Positions 8,593 to 15,241 of a DNA stretch of 39,284 nt are shown piece by piece (position 1 is the stretch's first letter; each line of letters starts with the position of its first letter). The notes beneath the pieces were generated by a model. That model made no database searches, was not told the DNA's origin, and saw only the letters and a program-made list of their open reading frames with translations. A program made the translations under genes and the position numbers. Source of the stretch: CAXRDE01 sp964342365 (GTDB lineage Bacteria; Cyanobacteriota; Sericytochromatia; UBA7694); NCBI GenBank assembly GCA_964342365.1, contig CAYFGW010000007.1:1-39284 (forward strand). The letters run 5' to 3'.

Positions 8593-9366
8593 ATGAATCG
8601 TTTTCATTTTTTCCAGATTTTATTCGTGACAGGTGTGCTCGCGGGCTGTGCACCTGGTGGTTCGAACAGTATTCCAGCCGTTGCTGAATCTGCTGCCAAC
8701 GAACGCGTTGATTCTGAAGCCTTTGTGATTGAAGAAGTGACTTCGCCGAATCAAAAGAAAACGGCGCTACTCAGGGGAACTCCTTCAACGCTTCCTTTCA
8801 ACATTTATGACGATGTGCATGTGGTGATTCAGGAAGCCGGTCAACCTGACAAACGTATTTCTCTCAATAGCACGTTTCAACAAGATGACCGCTTGCATCG
8901 GGATGTTTTGTGGTGGGATGGAAATGAGCATCTGTTTTTGACAACGAAGTCTGTATCAGAGGATGCCTCTTCTACCCAATTAGCGATTTATCGTTACGGT
9001 CTTCAGGAGGGTCAGTCGCCCGAAAAGTATCTGGTGCTTCCGACGAATGCAGAACAGTTTTCTGTTAAAAACCAGCGTTTTTACTTTTTGCAGGACCAAC
9101 AACTCCTGATGCTTGAAGCGGATAAAACCCTGAAAACCGTGGCCCGCTTTGAACAGCGTCCTGATTTTATCTGGGCCACAGCCCTTGATGATACCTGGTT
9201 GGTGGCGGTAGAGCCCGAAACGGCTTTTGCGATTCAGCGGACGCCACCACGGCCCAGACAATTTTACGCCATTAATCTGAAAGAGAAGCAGGTAACGGCT
9301 TGCTATGCTGCTGAATCATTTTCAGTGCCTCAGGGAAATAACCCGCTCTGTCCAGATAGATTATGA
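8593..9366 (+). CDS. Hypothetical lipoprotein
   Basis: 257 residues from the ATG at 8593. This start was chosen because it gives the leader MNRFHFFQILFVTGVLAGC with a clear lipobox (Cys19) and a GAAAG-rich stretch upstream; the frame extends to 8503 but without leader character. The mature part reads like short beta-strand-rich repeats (VVIQEAGQPDKRISL, EHLFLTTKSV, QRFYFLQDQQLLMLEA, TWLVAVEPETAF), suggesting a small beta-propeller-like or WD/TolB-like sensor fold. That is inference; no family is recognised. Two cysteines near the C terminus (ACYAAES and PLCPDR) could form a disulphide. It is convergent with the gene at 9419. Confidence 0.75.
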   Translation: MNRFHFFQILFVTGVLAGCAPGGSNSIPAVAESAANERVDSEAFVIEEVTSPNQKKTALLRGTPSTLPFNIYDDVHVVIQEAGQPDKRISLNSTFQQDDRLHRDVLWWDGNEHLFLTTKSVSEDASSTQLAIYRYGLQEGQSPEKYLVLPTNAEQFSVKNQRFYFLQDQQLLMLEADKTLKTVARFEQRPDFIWATALDDTWLVAVEPETAFAIQRTPPRPRQFYAINLKEKQVTACYAAESFSVPQGNNPLCPDRL

Positions 9367-9418
9367 CAAAACGGGTTAGAGCAAAAAGCGTCAGCATAAA
9401 TGGAGCCAGAGTTAATGT

Positions 9419-10174
9419 TTACTCTGACAGCGCTTCAAAAATAAGCTGTGCATTGGTGTCATAGGTCAGGATCAGCATGCCGTTTTCCTGACGGGCCTGA
9501 GAGACTTTTGCCAGTCGTTTCAGATAATCCGCTTCCTGCTCCATCAGGCCATCATTGAGGCAAAATCTTTCTGTATTAAACAGGGCTGAAAATGACAGCA
9601 TTTGCGCTTTCTGGGTGTAGTCTCCACCGAAGGTGTTACATCCTGCACTGCCAGAAACACTGTTTTCAGAAAAATTCAGCGTGACTTCCGTGTCCGGTAA
9701 AACTTCAGTGGCTGTACCGTTGATTTCCGTACGTAGGTAGCTCCAGCGTGTGTTTTCGAGGGCTTTAACCGTCGCCGCTTCTTTTTTGACCACTTCAATA
9801 AGCGTAGTTTTAATAGAGGAAGCGTCTGCTGGGGGATTTTCCACTTTTTCTTCTTTAACTTTGAGCTCGTAAGCAAAACCCGATTCATAATCAAACCCCT
9901 CAATGCGGTCATAAAAGAGTTCCCAATCCTGAGATGCGCTTTCTCGTACCCGCAAACAGGTTCTTAGTCCCACACCTGTACACGTGGCCATCTTACTGTC
10001 CACGAACAGGGTTTTAACATTTTCATTGGTTTCATTGTTGTCGCCGCCGTTATCTACAATGGGGGCGTTAGTGGCAGAGGGCTCTGGCTCATTCGGCTGG
10101 AGTTGGGCTTCGGTGCCGCAACTGGTCAATATGCCGCTCATCAAAAGGGTTGTGGTTAAGATTAATTTTTTCAT
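9419..10174 (-). CDS. Lipoprotein with DUF4377 and META domains
   Basis: 251 residues. The leader MKKLILTTTLLMSGILTSC has a lipobox (Cys19), and AGGAG lies 7 nt before the ATG. A low-complexity Asn/Glu/Pro linker is followed by a DUF4377-like module (about 55-130: FVDSKMATCTG, CLRVRES, WELFYDRIEGFDYE). A META domain follows from about residue 140 (LENTRWSYLRTEING, then VSGSAGCNTFGGDYT, then EQEADYLKRL). META proteins such as HslJ are envelope proteins linked to heat or novobiocin tolerance; the exact role is unknown. It is a paralogue of the broken gene at 7606-8564. It has its own promoter-like sequence and lies downstream of the recA terminator. Confidence 0.87.
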   Translation of the reverse strand: MKKLILTTTLLMSGILTSCGTEAQLQPNEPEPSATNAPIVDNGGDNNETNENVKTLFVDSKMATCTGVGLRTCLRVRESASQDWELFYDRIEGFDYESGFAYELKVKEEKVENPPADASSIKTTLIEVVKKEAATVKALENTRWSYLRTEINGTATEVLPDTEVTLNFSENSVSGSAGCNTFGGDYTQKAQMLSFSALFNTERFCLNDGLMEQEADYLKRLAKVSQARQENGMLILTYDTNAQLIFEALSE

Positions 10175-10227
10175 CGTGATCTCCTGAATTCTTTTGTTTA
10201 CTTTATGTCAACTTTATTTGTGTTTTC

Positions 10228-10256
10228 ATCATAACCCATGTTTACCTGTAAGTAAA
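10228..10256 (-). promoter_or_regulatory. Sigma-70-type promoter for the DUF4377/META lipoprotein gene
   Basis: On the minus strand TTTACT (10251-10256) and TATGAT (10228-10233) are separated by 17 nt, about 55 nt before the ATG. The -35 region lies in an imperfect inverted repeat TTTAC...GTAAA (10241-10256), a possible operator. A TTGACA closer to the gene has no matching -10. Confidence 0.5.
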
Positions 10257-10282
10257 GTTTTTTGACATAAAAATCTTGCAAA

Positions 10283-10319
10283 CAAAAATTCCCCGGAAAA
10301 TTTTGAGGGTTTTCCGGGG
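10283..10319 (-). terminator. Rho-independent terminator of recA
   Basis: A perfect 10-bp stem (CCCCGGAAAA with TTTTCCGGGG, 10291-10300 and 10310-10319) with a 9-nt loop is followed in the minus direction by AATTTTTG. It lies about 40 nt after the recA stop. Confidence 0.85.
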
Positions 10320-10357
10320 GCTACCTGTGCGTCAGGACGCTACTGTGGTGACGCTAT

Positions 10358-11464
10358 TTAAATTTGCGCCAGCTCTTTCTTTTCAGCGTCAGCGGCTTTT
10401 TTCGCTTCGGCTTCTTTTTCCGCCAGCTCAGCGTTTTCTTTGCTAAAGTCTCTCAATGGCAGATTATAATGCTCGCGCACCTTGTTTTCAATTTCCTGAC
10501 GGATGGCGTGGTTTTCTTTGAGGAAGTTACGGGCTTTGTCTCGTCCCTGTCCCACCTTATCGCCGTTGTAGGAGTACCAGGAACCACTCTTTTGAATGAT
10601 GTCCACCGACTCGGCCAGATCGAGAATGCAGCCTTCTTTAGAAACACCTTCACCGTAAATCATGTCTACAGCGGTGGTTTTAAAGGGGGGAGCCACTTTG
10701 TTTTTCACCACTTTGATCTTCACGGCGTTACCCACCATCTCACCATCTTTTTTCATGGTTTCAGCACGACGTACTTCCAGACGTACGGAGGAGTAGAAGC
10801 GCAGGGCACGTCCACCAGGAGTTGTTTCCGGGTTGCCAAACATCACGCCGACTTTTTCTCGCAGCTGGTTAACAAAAATAACCACAGCGTTGGATCGGGC
10901 GACCACCGGGGTGAGTTTTCTCAGCGCCTGAGACATCAGGCGAGCCTGTAATCCCACGTGGGTATCTCCCATTTCTCCTTCAATTTCGTTTTTGGTGACC
11001 AGAGCTGCTACGGAGTCCAGTACGATAATGTCCACAGCGTTACTGCGGATTAACTGTTCCATAATTTCGAGGGCTTCTTCACCGGTATTGGGTTGAGCCA
11101 CCAGCAGGGATTCCGTATCCACGCCAATGGCTTTAGCGTATTCAGGATCCAGGGCGTGTTCCACGTCCACAAATGCGGCCACACCACCCTGTTTCTGGGC
11201 CTCTGCTACCGCATGCAATGTAATGGTGGTTTTACCGCCGGATTCTACACCAAATACCTCAATGACACGACCGCGAGGAAAACCGCCGACGCCGAGGGCC
11301 ACGTCCAGACTCAATGCACCTGTGGGAATGGCGTCCACGCGGGTATTGGGCTTATCTCCGAGGCGCATGATGGCGCCCTTACCAAAATTCTTTTCAATCG
11401 CACTGACGGCGAGTTCAAGGGCTTTGCGCTTTTCCTGGGGCACAAAAGATAAATTATTTGACAT
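10358..11464 (-). CDS. recA: RecA recombinase
   Basis: 368 residues from the ATG at 11464, with AAAGGA about 9 nt upstream; an in-frame extension to 11512 has no support. RecA forms ATP-dependent filaments on single-stranded DNA for homologous recombination and triggers SOS autocleavage. The Walker A motif reads GVESGGKTT at 72-80 (the common form is GPESSGKTT). The block IRSNAVDIIVLDSVAALV holds Walker B, and loop-1/loop-2 regions VGVMFGNPETTPGGRAL and the MAW-type core are intact. The C-terminal tail is Lys/Glu/Ala-rich, as usual. Length and order match the family fully. It has its own promoter region and terminator, so it is probably monocistronic. Confidence 0.98.
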   Translation of the reverse strand: MSNNLSFVPQEKRKALELAVSAIEKNFGKGAIMRLGDKPNTRVDAIPTGALSLDVALGVGGFPRGRVIEVFGVESGGKTTITLHAVAEAQKQGGVAAFVDVEHALDPEYAKAIGVDTESLLVAQPNTGEEALEIMEQLIRSNAVDIIVLDSVAALVTKNEIEGEMGDTHVGLQARLMSQALRKLTPVVARSNAVVIFVNQLREKVGVMFGNPETTPGGRALRFYSSVRLEVRRAETMKKDGEMVGNAVKIKVVKNKVAPPFKTTAVDMIYGEGVSKEGCILDLAESVDIIQKSGSWYSYNGDKVGQGRDKARNFLKENHAIRQEIENKVREHYNLPLRDFSKENAELAEKEAEAKKAADAEKKELAQI

Positions 11465-11558
11465 GTCTCTATTCCTTTGACTTGATTTACAGGCATTGTA
11501 CGGGGGTAACATAGAAGGAGTCTATGAACGCTTTGTGTACAAGAATCGGATATACATA

Positions 11559-11599
11559 ATTATACCATATGTATTCATATGTATAAGCGTGTTTGTCAA
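11559..11599 (-). promoter_or_regulatory. recA upstream region with repeated ATACATATG and promoter elements
   Basis: On the minus strand a perfect TATAAT lies at 11559-11564 and a perfect TTGACA at 11594-11599, but they are 29 nt apart, so they cannot form one promoter. Between them are two copies of ATACATATG (11566-11574 and 11576-11584, minus reading), each containing the palindrome CATATG. The core resembles the centre of the B. subtilis-type LexA box (GAACATATGTTC) only weakly. No E. coli-type CTGT-N8-ACAG site was found. Regulation by LexA is therefore possible but unproven. Confidence 0.4.
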
Positions 11600-11645
11600 A
11601 AGTTTTGAAATCTTTGTGGACTTTAAGGGTGTTAGAGCTGTGTTA

Positions 11646-11657
11646 TACTCCTATAAT
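11646..11657 (+). promoter_or_regulatory. Candidate -10 region of the kinase/PP2C operon
   Basis: Two overlapping-phase -10-like hexamers precede the kinase gene: TATACT just upstream and a perfect TATAAT at 11652-11657, 23 nt before the ATG at 11681. No strong -35 hexamer is seen at 17 nt from either. Confidence 0.35.
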
Positions 11658-11680
11658 GGAGTGGTAACGCGATATAGAGC

Positions 11681-13120
11681 ATGATAGAAGCAAGCAATAG
11701 AGAAGTCCGAGAACTGGTCTGTAACACCTGTGGTTTCGTCAATATGATTGGCGAAAAGTACTGTAGTGAATGCGGTGCTCCTCTCAGTATGTCCACGTCC
11801 GTGGACGTGTCTCAGGCGGAATCTCCAAACGACTTTGATGAGGATTTTGAAGATCCGATTCCGCGAAAACCCGTTACCGAAACCATCACGAACCCCCCGG
11901 CCGCTTCTGAAAGTTCCCCTTTTCCCAAACCCCAGCCCCCGCCGGAAAAAAAATGGAGCAATTGTCGCTACTGCGGCAGTAAAAACGCCTCCGGTACCCG
12001 TTATTGTTTTGAATGTGGCGCGCCCATGGTGTCCCATACAAATCCCAACCGCAGCGTGCAAAAAACAAAGTCAGCGGTGCGTTCACAAAACAATTATCGG
12101 CCCCAGGAAGAAGAAACGGAAGGCCCGGCGCCTTTACCCCCCAATACGGTACTTCAGGGGCGTTATCAGATCACCAAACGCATTGGTCAGGGCGGTATGG
12201 GTGCTATTTATTTAGCAGACGATTTGCGTTTTTCTCAGCGGGTGGCGGTGGTGAAAGAAATGTTGGATCATTTTACGGATCCCGATCAGCGCCGGACGGC
12301 CACCGCCAGCTTTGACCGCGAAGCAGAAATGCTGGCCAATTTAAGCCACCCCGGTATTCCTGAGGTGTATGACCGTTTTACCGAGGGCAACCGCCATTAT
12401 CTGGTAATGGAATACATTGACGGCGGCGATCTTGAACAACGCATGATGCAGCAGGACAATAAGCCTTTTGCTGAACAGGACGTGCTCAACTGGGGCATTC
12501 AGATTTGCGATATTTTGCATTATTTGCACAGCCATAAACCCCCCATTATTTATCGGGATATGAAGCCTGCCAACCTGATCTTGAACAGCCAGGGCAAAAT
12601 CAAAGTGGTGGACTTTGGTATTGCTCGCCATTTTAACCCCACCAAAAAAGGTACCATGATTGGCACACAGGGCTACGCCCCTGCTGAACAGTATCGGGGC
12701 CAGGTGGAGCCTCGCTCGGATATCTATGCCTTAGCGGCCACCATGCACCATTTGCTCACGGGCCGGGATCCCCAGGCGGAAGCACCTTTTACCTTTCCCG
12801 GGGTAAGAGAGCTCAACCCCGAGCTTTCCAGCCAGATCGACAAAATTATTACCCGTTGTTTGAGCATGGAAGCTGACGGCCGCTACCGAGACGCAGTAGA
12901 ATTAAGTCAGGTCTTACAAAAAGCCTGTCATAACCCTCCGCCAGGATCCGGACCCATTCAGGCCACCACAGTGACTCTGAACGATAAAGGCATTTCCACG
13001 GCCCTGATCAAGCTGGGTCTGTCGCAGAAGCTCTTTTCGGTGGAATGGCTCGTGCGGGTCAATATTGTTTTGCTGATGCTGATTATTGTCTTACTCGTCA
13101 TTCTTGTGGTGAAAAATTAA
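11681..13120 (+). CDS. Membrane-anchored Ser/Thr protein kinase with two zinc ribbons
   Basis: 479 residues. Two four-cysteine zinc ribbons occupy the N terminus (Cys14/17/28/31 and Cys95/98/109/112), separated by an acidic, Pro-rich linker. The kinase domain spans about 160-415: glycine loop GQGGMGAIY, Lys192 in VVKEM, Glu in DREAEM, catalytic loop YRDMKPANL (Asp293, Asn298), DFG at 311-313 and APAEQ activation end. All catalytic residues are present. One C-terminal membrane helix (about 460-477) puts the kinase in the cytoplasm with almost no extracellular sensor, so sensing may be through the zinc ribbons. The YRD variant is common in cyanobacterial kinases. The start ATG has only weak Shine-Dalgarno support. 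It is followed 15 nt later by the pseudokinase-phosphatase gene. Confidence 0.9.
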   Translation: MIEASNREVRELVCNTCGFVNMIGEKYCSECGAPLSMSTSVDVSQAESPNDFDEDFEDPIPRKPVTETITNPPAASESSPFPKPQPPPEKKWSNCRYCGSKNASGTRYCFECGAPMVSHTNPNRSVQKTKSAVRSQNNYRPQEEETEGPAPLPPNTVLQGRYQITKRIGQGGMGAIYLADDLRFSQRVAVVKEMLDHFTDPDQRRTATASFDREAEMLANLSHPGIPEVYDRFTEGNRHYLVMEYIDGGDLEQRMMQQDNKPFAEQDVLNWGIQICDILHYLHSHKPPIIYRDMKPANLILNSQGKIKVVDFGIARHFNPTKKGTMIGTQGYAPAEQYRGQVEPRSDIYALAATMHHLLTGRDPQAEAPFTFPGVRELNPELSSQIDKIITRCLSMEADGRYRDAVELSQVLQKACHNPPPGSGPIQATTVTLNDKGISTALIKLGLSQKLFSVEWLVRVNIVLLMLIIVLLVILVVKN

Positions 13121-13135
13121 TAAAGGATAAACCAA

Positions 13136-14779
13136 GTGAATACCTCTGGAAACTTAAATGCAGCGTTGACGGTGCCAGAAGCGCCCCTTGAAGAAGGCTA
13201 TCTTCTGCGGAGCCGCTATCGTATAGATGCGTTTCTGGAAGTTAAATCGGGTGCTAATCTTTACCGTGCGGTAGATGAAGTGACCCATCTGACAGTTATT
13301 GTCAAAGAAAAAAAGCGGCCGCAGAGTCGAGCCACGCCTTCCCAAAAGGCCCTGCGCAATCCCTGGTATGACGAATTTACCATCTTGCGTTCTATTTCTT
13401 ATCCCACTGTGGTTAAAGCGGTGGATATGTTTGAAGAAAACGCCCGCTACTATATTATTATTGAGCAATTGGAAGGTCGCGATCTGGGCTTTTTTCTCAC
13501 CCGTGAAAAGGTGTCTGTGCACCAGTCCTGTGACTGGATGATCCAGCTTTGTCAGTCCCTGAGTCAGCTTCATCGCCGCAAAATTGCTCACCTGGACCTC
13601 AATCCCCGCTGTATTGTCGTCACCCATGATTTACAGCGGGTGCGCTTAACGGGCTTTACCCGGGCGCTGCAATTGCCCATCATGTTTCCTGTGCAAAGCG
13701 ATACTCCCGGTTACAGCGCCCCTGAGCTGGAACTTCAGGAAACCCACGCCATTGATGAGCGAGCGGACATTTTTTCCCTGGGCGTGATCTGGCATCAGTT
13801 GGTGACGGGGATTAATCCCCTCAAGCACCGAAGAGACGAAGACGGTTTGCTGATCTTTCCCGAAATTACTTACTATGTGCCCGACATCAATCCGCAAATC
13901 AACAGCATTATTATGAAGATGCTGGAGCCGGACCCGCGCTATCGTTACGCCAGTATTGATGAGGCCAAGCGGGCAATTCTCAATCTGTTTCACAGTACGC
14001 CTTTTTATGCCAGTTTTATTACCGATGTGGGCGTGATCAGAGAGGCCAATGAGGACAGCTATTTTGTACAGGACTGGCACTATGTGAGTCAAACCCGTCA
14101 ACTCAGTCACGGCATTTTTATTGTGGCTGACGGTATGGGCGGAGCTCAGGCCGGAGAGTATGCCAGTGCCATGGCCACTCGCGAAGTGTCAAATATTGTG
14201 AACGAAAGCTTTGAGCGACTCAAGCGCAACCCGGCCGAAGAAATCAACCTGCTAGATATTCTTGAGGAAGGCATTAAAAAAGCCAATAAGAGCATTTATG
14301 AGGCCGCCCGTCGCAATCCTGAATTGCAGGGCATGGGCACAACGGTGACCGCTGCGGTGGTGTATCAGGGCGTGGTGTATATAGGGCACGTGGGTGACAG
14401 TCGCGGTTATTTGCTTTCGCGCGGCGAAATTCAAAAAGTCACTCGCGATCACTCGCTGGTGGGCCGCCTGTTAGAAATTGGTCAGATTACCGAAGAAGAA
14501 GCCGCTGTCCACCCCCAGCGCAACCTGATTTACCGTTCTCTGGGGGCATACCCCAATGTAGAAGTGGATCTGTATGAACGTCCCTTTGTGCCGGGAAGCT
14601 CCCTCCTTTTGTGCTCTGACGGCCTGGTAGAGCACGTCAAAGATGAAGAAATCCACACTATGGTCACCGAATCCGAGGACCACTGGCGAGCCTGTAACAA
14701 ACTGGTGAATACTGCCAATATTCGCGGTGGCGAAGACAACACCACCATTATTCTGGTGTACATGGACGATTTGCGCTAG
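13136..14779 (+). CDS. Pseudokinase-PP2C phosphatase fusion
   Basis: 547 residues from a GTG at 13136 with AAAGGA 8 nt upstream. Residues about 25-285 have a protein-kinase fold: VIVKEKK (Lys57), the SAPELE activation end, then DERADIFSLGVIWHQLVTG. The catalytic loop is degenerate: HLDLNPRC instead of HRDxKPxN, DFG replaced by GFT at 173-175, and no glycine loop. Loss of the metal-binding Asn and Asp predicts no phosphotransfer. Residues about 292-545 are an intact PP2C/PPM phosphatase: ANEDSYF, VADGMGG, GTTVTAAV, GDSRGYL, RDHSLV, CSDGL and GEDNTT, with all metal Asp residues. It probably dephosphorylates targets of the upstream kinase, with the pseudokinase as docking or regulatory domain. 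It has no membrane segment. Confidence 0.9.
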   Translation: MNTSGNLNAALTVPEAPLEEGYLLRSRYRIDAFLEVKSGANLYRAVDEVTHLTVIVKEKKRPQSRATPSQKALRNPWYDEFTILRSISYPTVVKAVDMFEENARYYIIIEQLEGRDLGFFLTREKVSVHQSCDWMIQLCQSLSQLHRRKIAHLDLNPRCIVVTHDLQRVRLTGFTRALQLPIMFPVQSDTPGYSAPELELQETHAIDERADIFSLGVIWHQLVTGINPLKHRRDEDGLLIFPEITYYVPDINPQINSIIMKMLEPDPRYRYASIDEAKRAILNLFHSTPFYASFITDVGVIREANEDSYFVQDWHYVSQTRQLSHGIFIVADGMGGAQAGEYASAMATREVSNIVNESFERLKRNPAEEINLLDILEEGIKKANKSIYEAARRNPELQGMGTTVTAAVVYQGVVYIGHVGDSRGYLLSRGEIQKVTRDHSLVGRLLEIGQITEEEAAVHPQRNLIYRSLGAYPNVEVDLYERPFVPGSSLLLCSDGLVEHVKDEEIHTMVTESEDHWRACNKLVNTANIRGGEDNTTIILVYMDDLR

Positions 14780-14801
14780 GCACGAGGTGCGCATAAACAC
14801 T

Positions 14802-14833
14802 AAAAAAGCCCTTCATTTATATAGAAGGGCTTT
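14802..14833 (-). terminator. Terminator of the tRNA operon, possibly bidirectional
   Basis: A 10-bp stem AAAGCCCTTC / GAAGGGCTTT (14805-14814 and 14824-14833) ends in six T residues in the minus direction, just after the tRNA-His gene. On the plus strand it follows the PP2C gene by about 25 nt but has a weaker T tract. Confidence 0.8.
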
Positions 14834-14847
14834 AAAAGTTAAAAGAG

Positions 14848-14921
14848 GGTGAACGACGGGAGTCGAACCCGCGAATGCCTGAACCACAATCAGGTGTCTT
14901 AACCACTTGACTACGCTCACC
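14848..14921 (-). tRNA. tRNA-His (GTG)
   Basis: The minus strand folds into a cloverleaf with an 8-bp acceptor stem GGTGAGCG / CGTTCACC, including the G(-1):C73 pair specific to tRNA-His. The anticodon stem CCTGA/TCAGG encloses loop TTGTGGT, anticodon GTG. The T loop is TTCGACT. CCA is not encoded. Confidence 0.97.
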
Positions 14922-14930
14922 ATATGAAGA

Positions 14931-15003
14931 CGCGCCCGGCAGGAGTCGAACCTGCGACCGACGGTTTAGAAGACCGTTGCTCTATCCACTGAGCTACAAG
15001 CGC
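14931..15003 (-). tRNA. tRNA-Arg (TCT)
   Basis: Cloverleaf on the minus strand: acceptor GCGCTTG / CGGGCGC with discriminator G, anticodon stem ACGGT/ACCGT enclosing CTTCTAA, anticodon TCT (reads AGA/AGG). The T loop is TTCGACT. CCA is not encoded. It lies 9 nt upstream of tRNA-His in the same transcript. Confidence 0.97.
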
Positions 15004-15037
15004 TTGTTCAGCTCAACTCCTTAGAGAGTTGTCTTAG

Positions 15038-15110
15038 AGCGGAAGACGAGACTCGAACTCGCGACAGTCTGCTTGGAAGGCAGATACTCTACCAACTGAG
15101 TTACTTCCGC
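15038..15110 (-). tRNA. tRNA-Gly (TCC)
   Basis: Cloverleaf on the minus strand: acceptor GCGGAAG / CTTCCGC with discriminator T, anticodon stem TCTGC/GCAGA enclosing CTTCCAA, anticodon TCC (reads GGA/GGG). CCA is not encoded. It is the first gene of the Gly-Arg-His tRNA operon. Confidence 0.97.
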
Positions 15111-15121
15111 TTGAGATAGTT

Positions 15122-15151
15122 AGTATAGCAAACCTTTTCTACGAGCCACAA
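15122..15151 (-). promoter_or_regulatory. Promoter of the tRNA-Gly/Arg/His operon
   Basis: On the minus strand TATACT (15122-15127) lies 11 nt before the tRNA-Gly 5' end, with TTGTGG (15146-15151) 18 nt further up as a moderate -35. Confidence 0.5.
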
Positions 15152-15241
15152 GATAACCTCTGCACATTCCTCTGAAATTTTTCCCATGTGATTTAATGCC
15201 ATGTTAAAATTCATAAGCTGTGCTCTGAAAGGAATCCCTCC

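Noticed and set aside
10364..10951. 195-codon open frame on the plus strand inside recA
   Set aside because: Shadow of recA, whose conserved protein explains the DNA fully.
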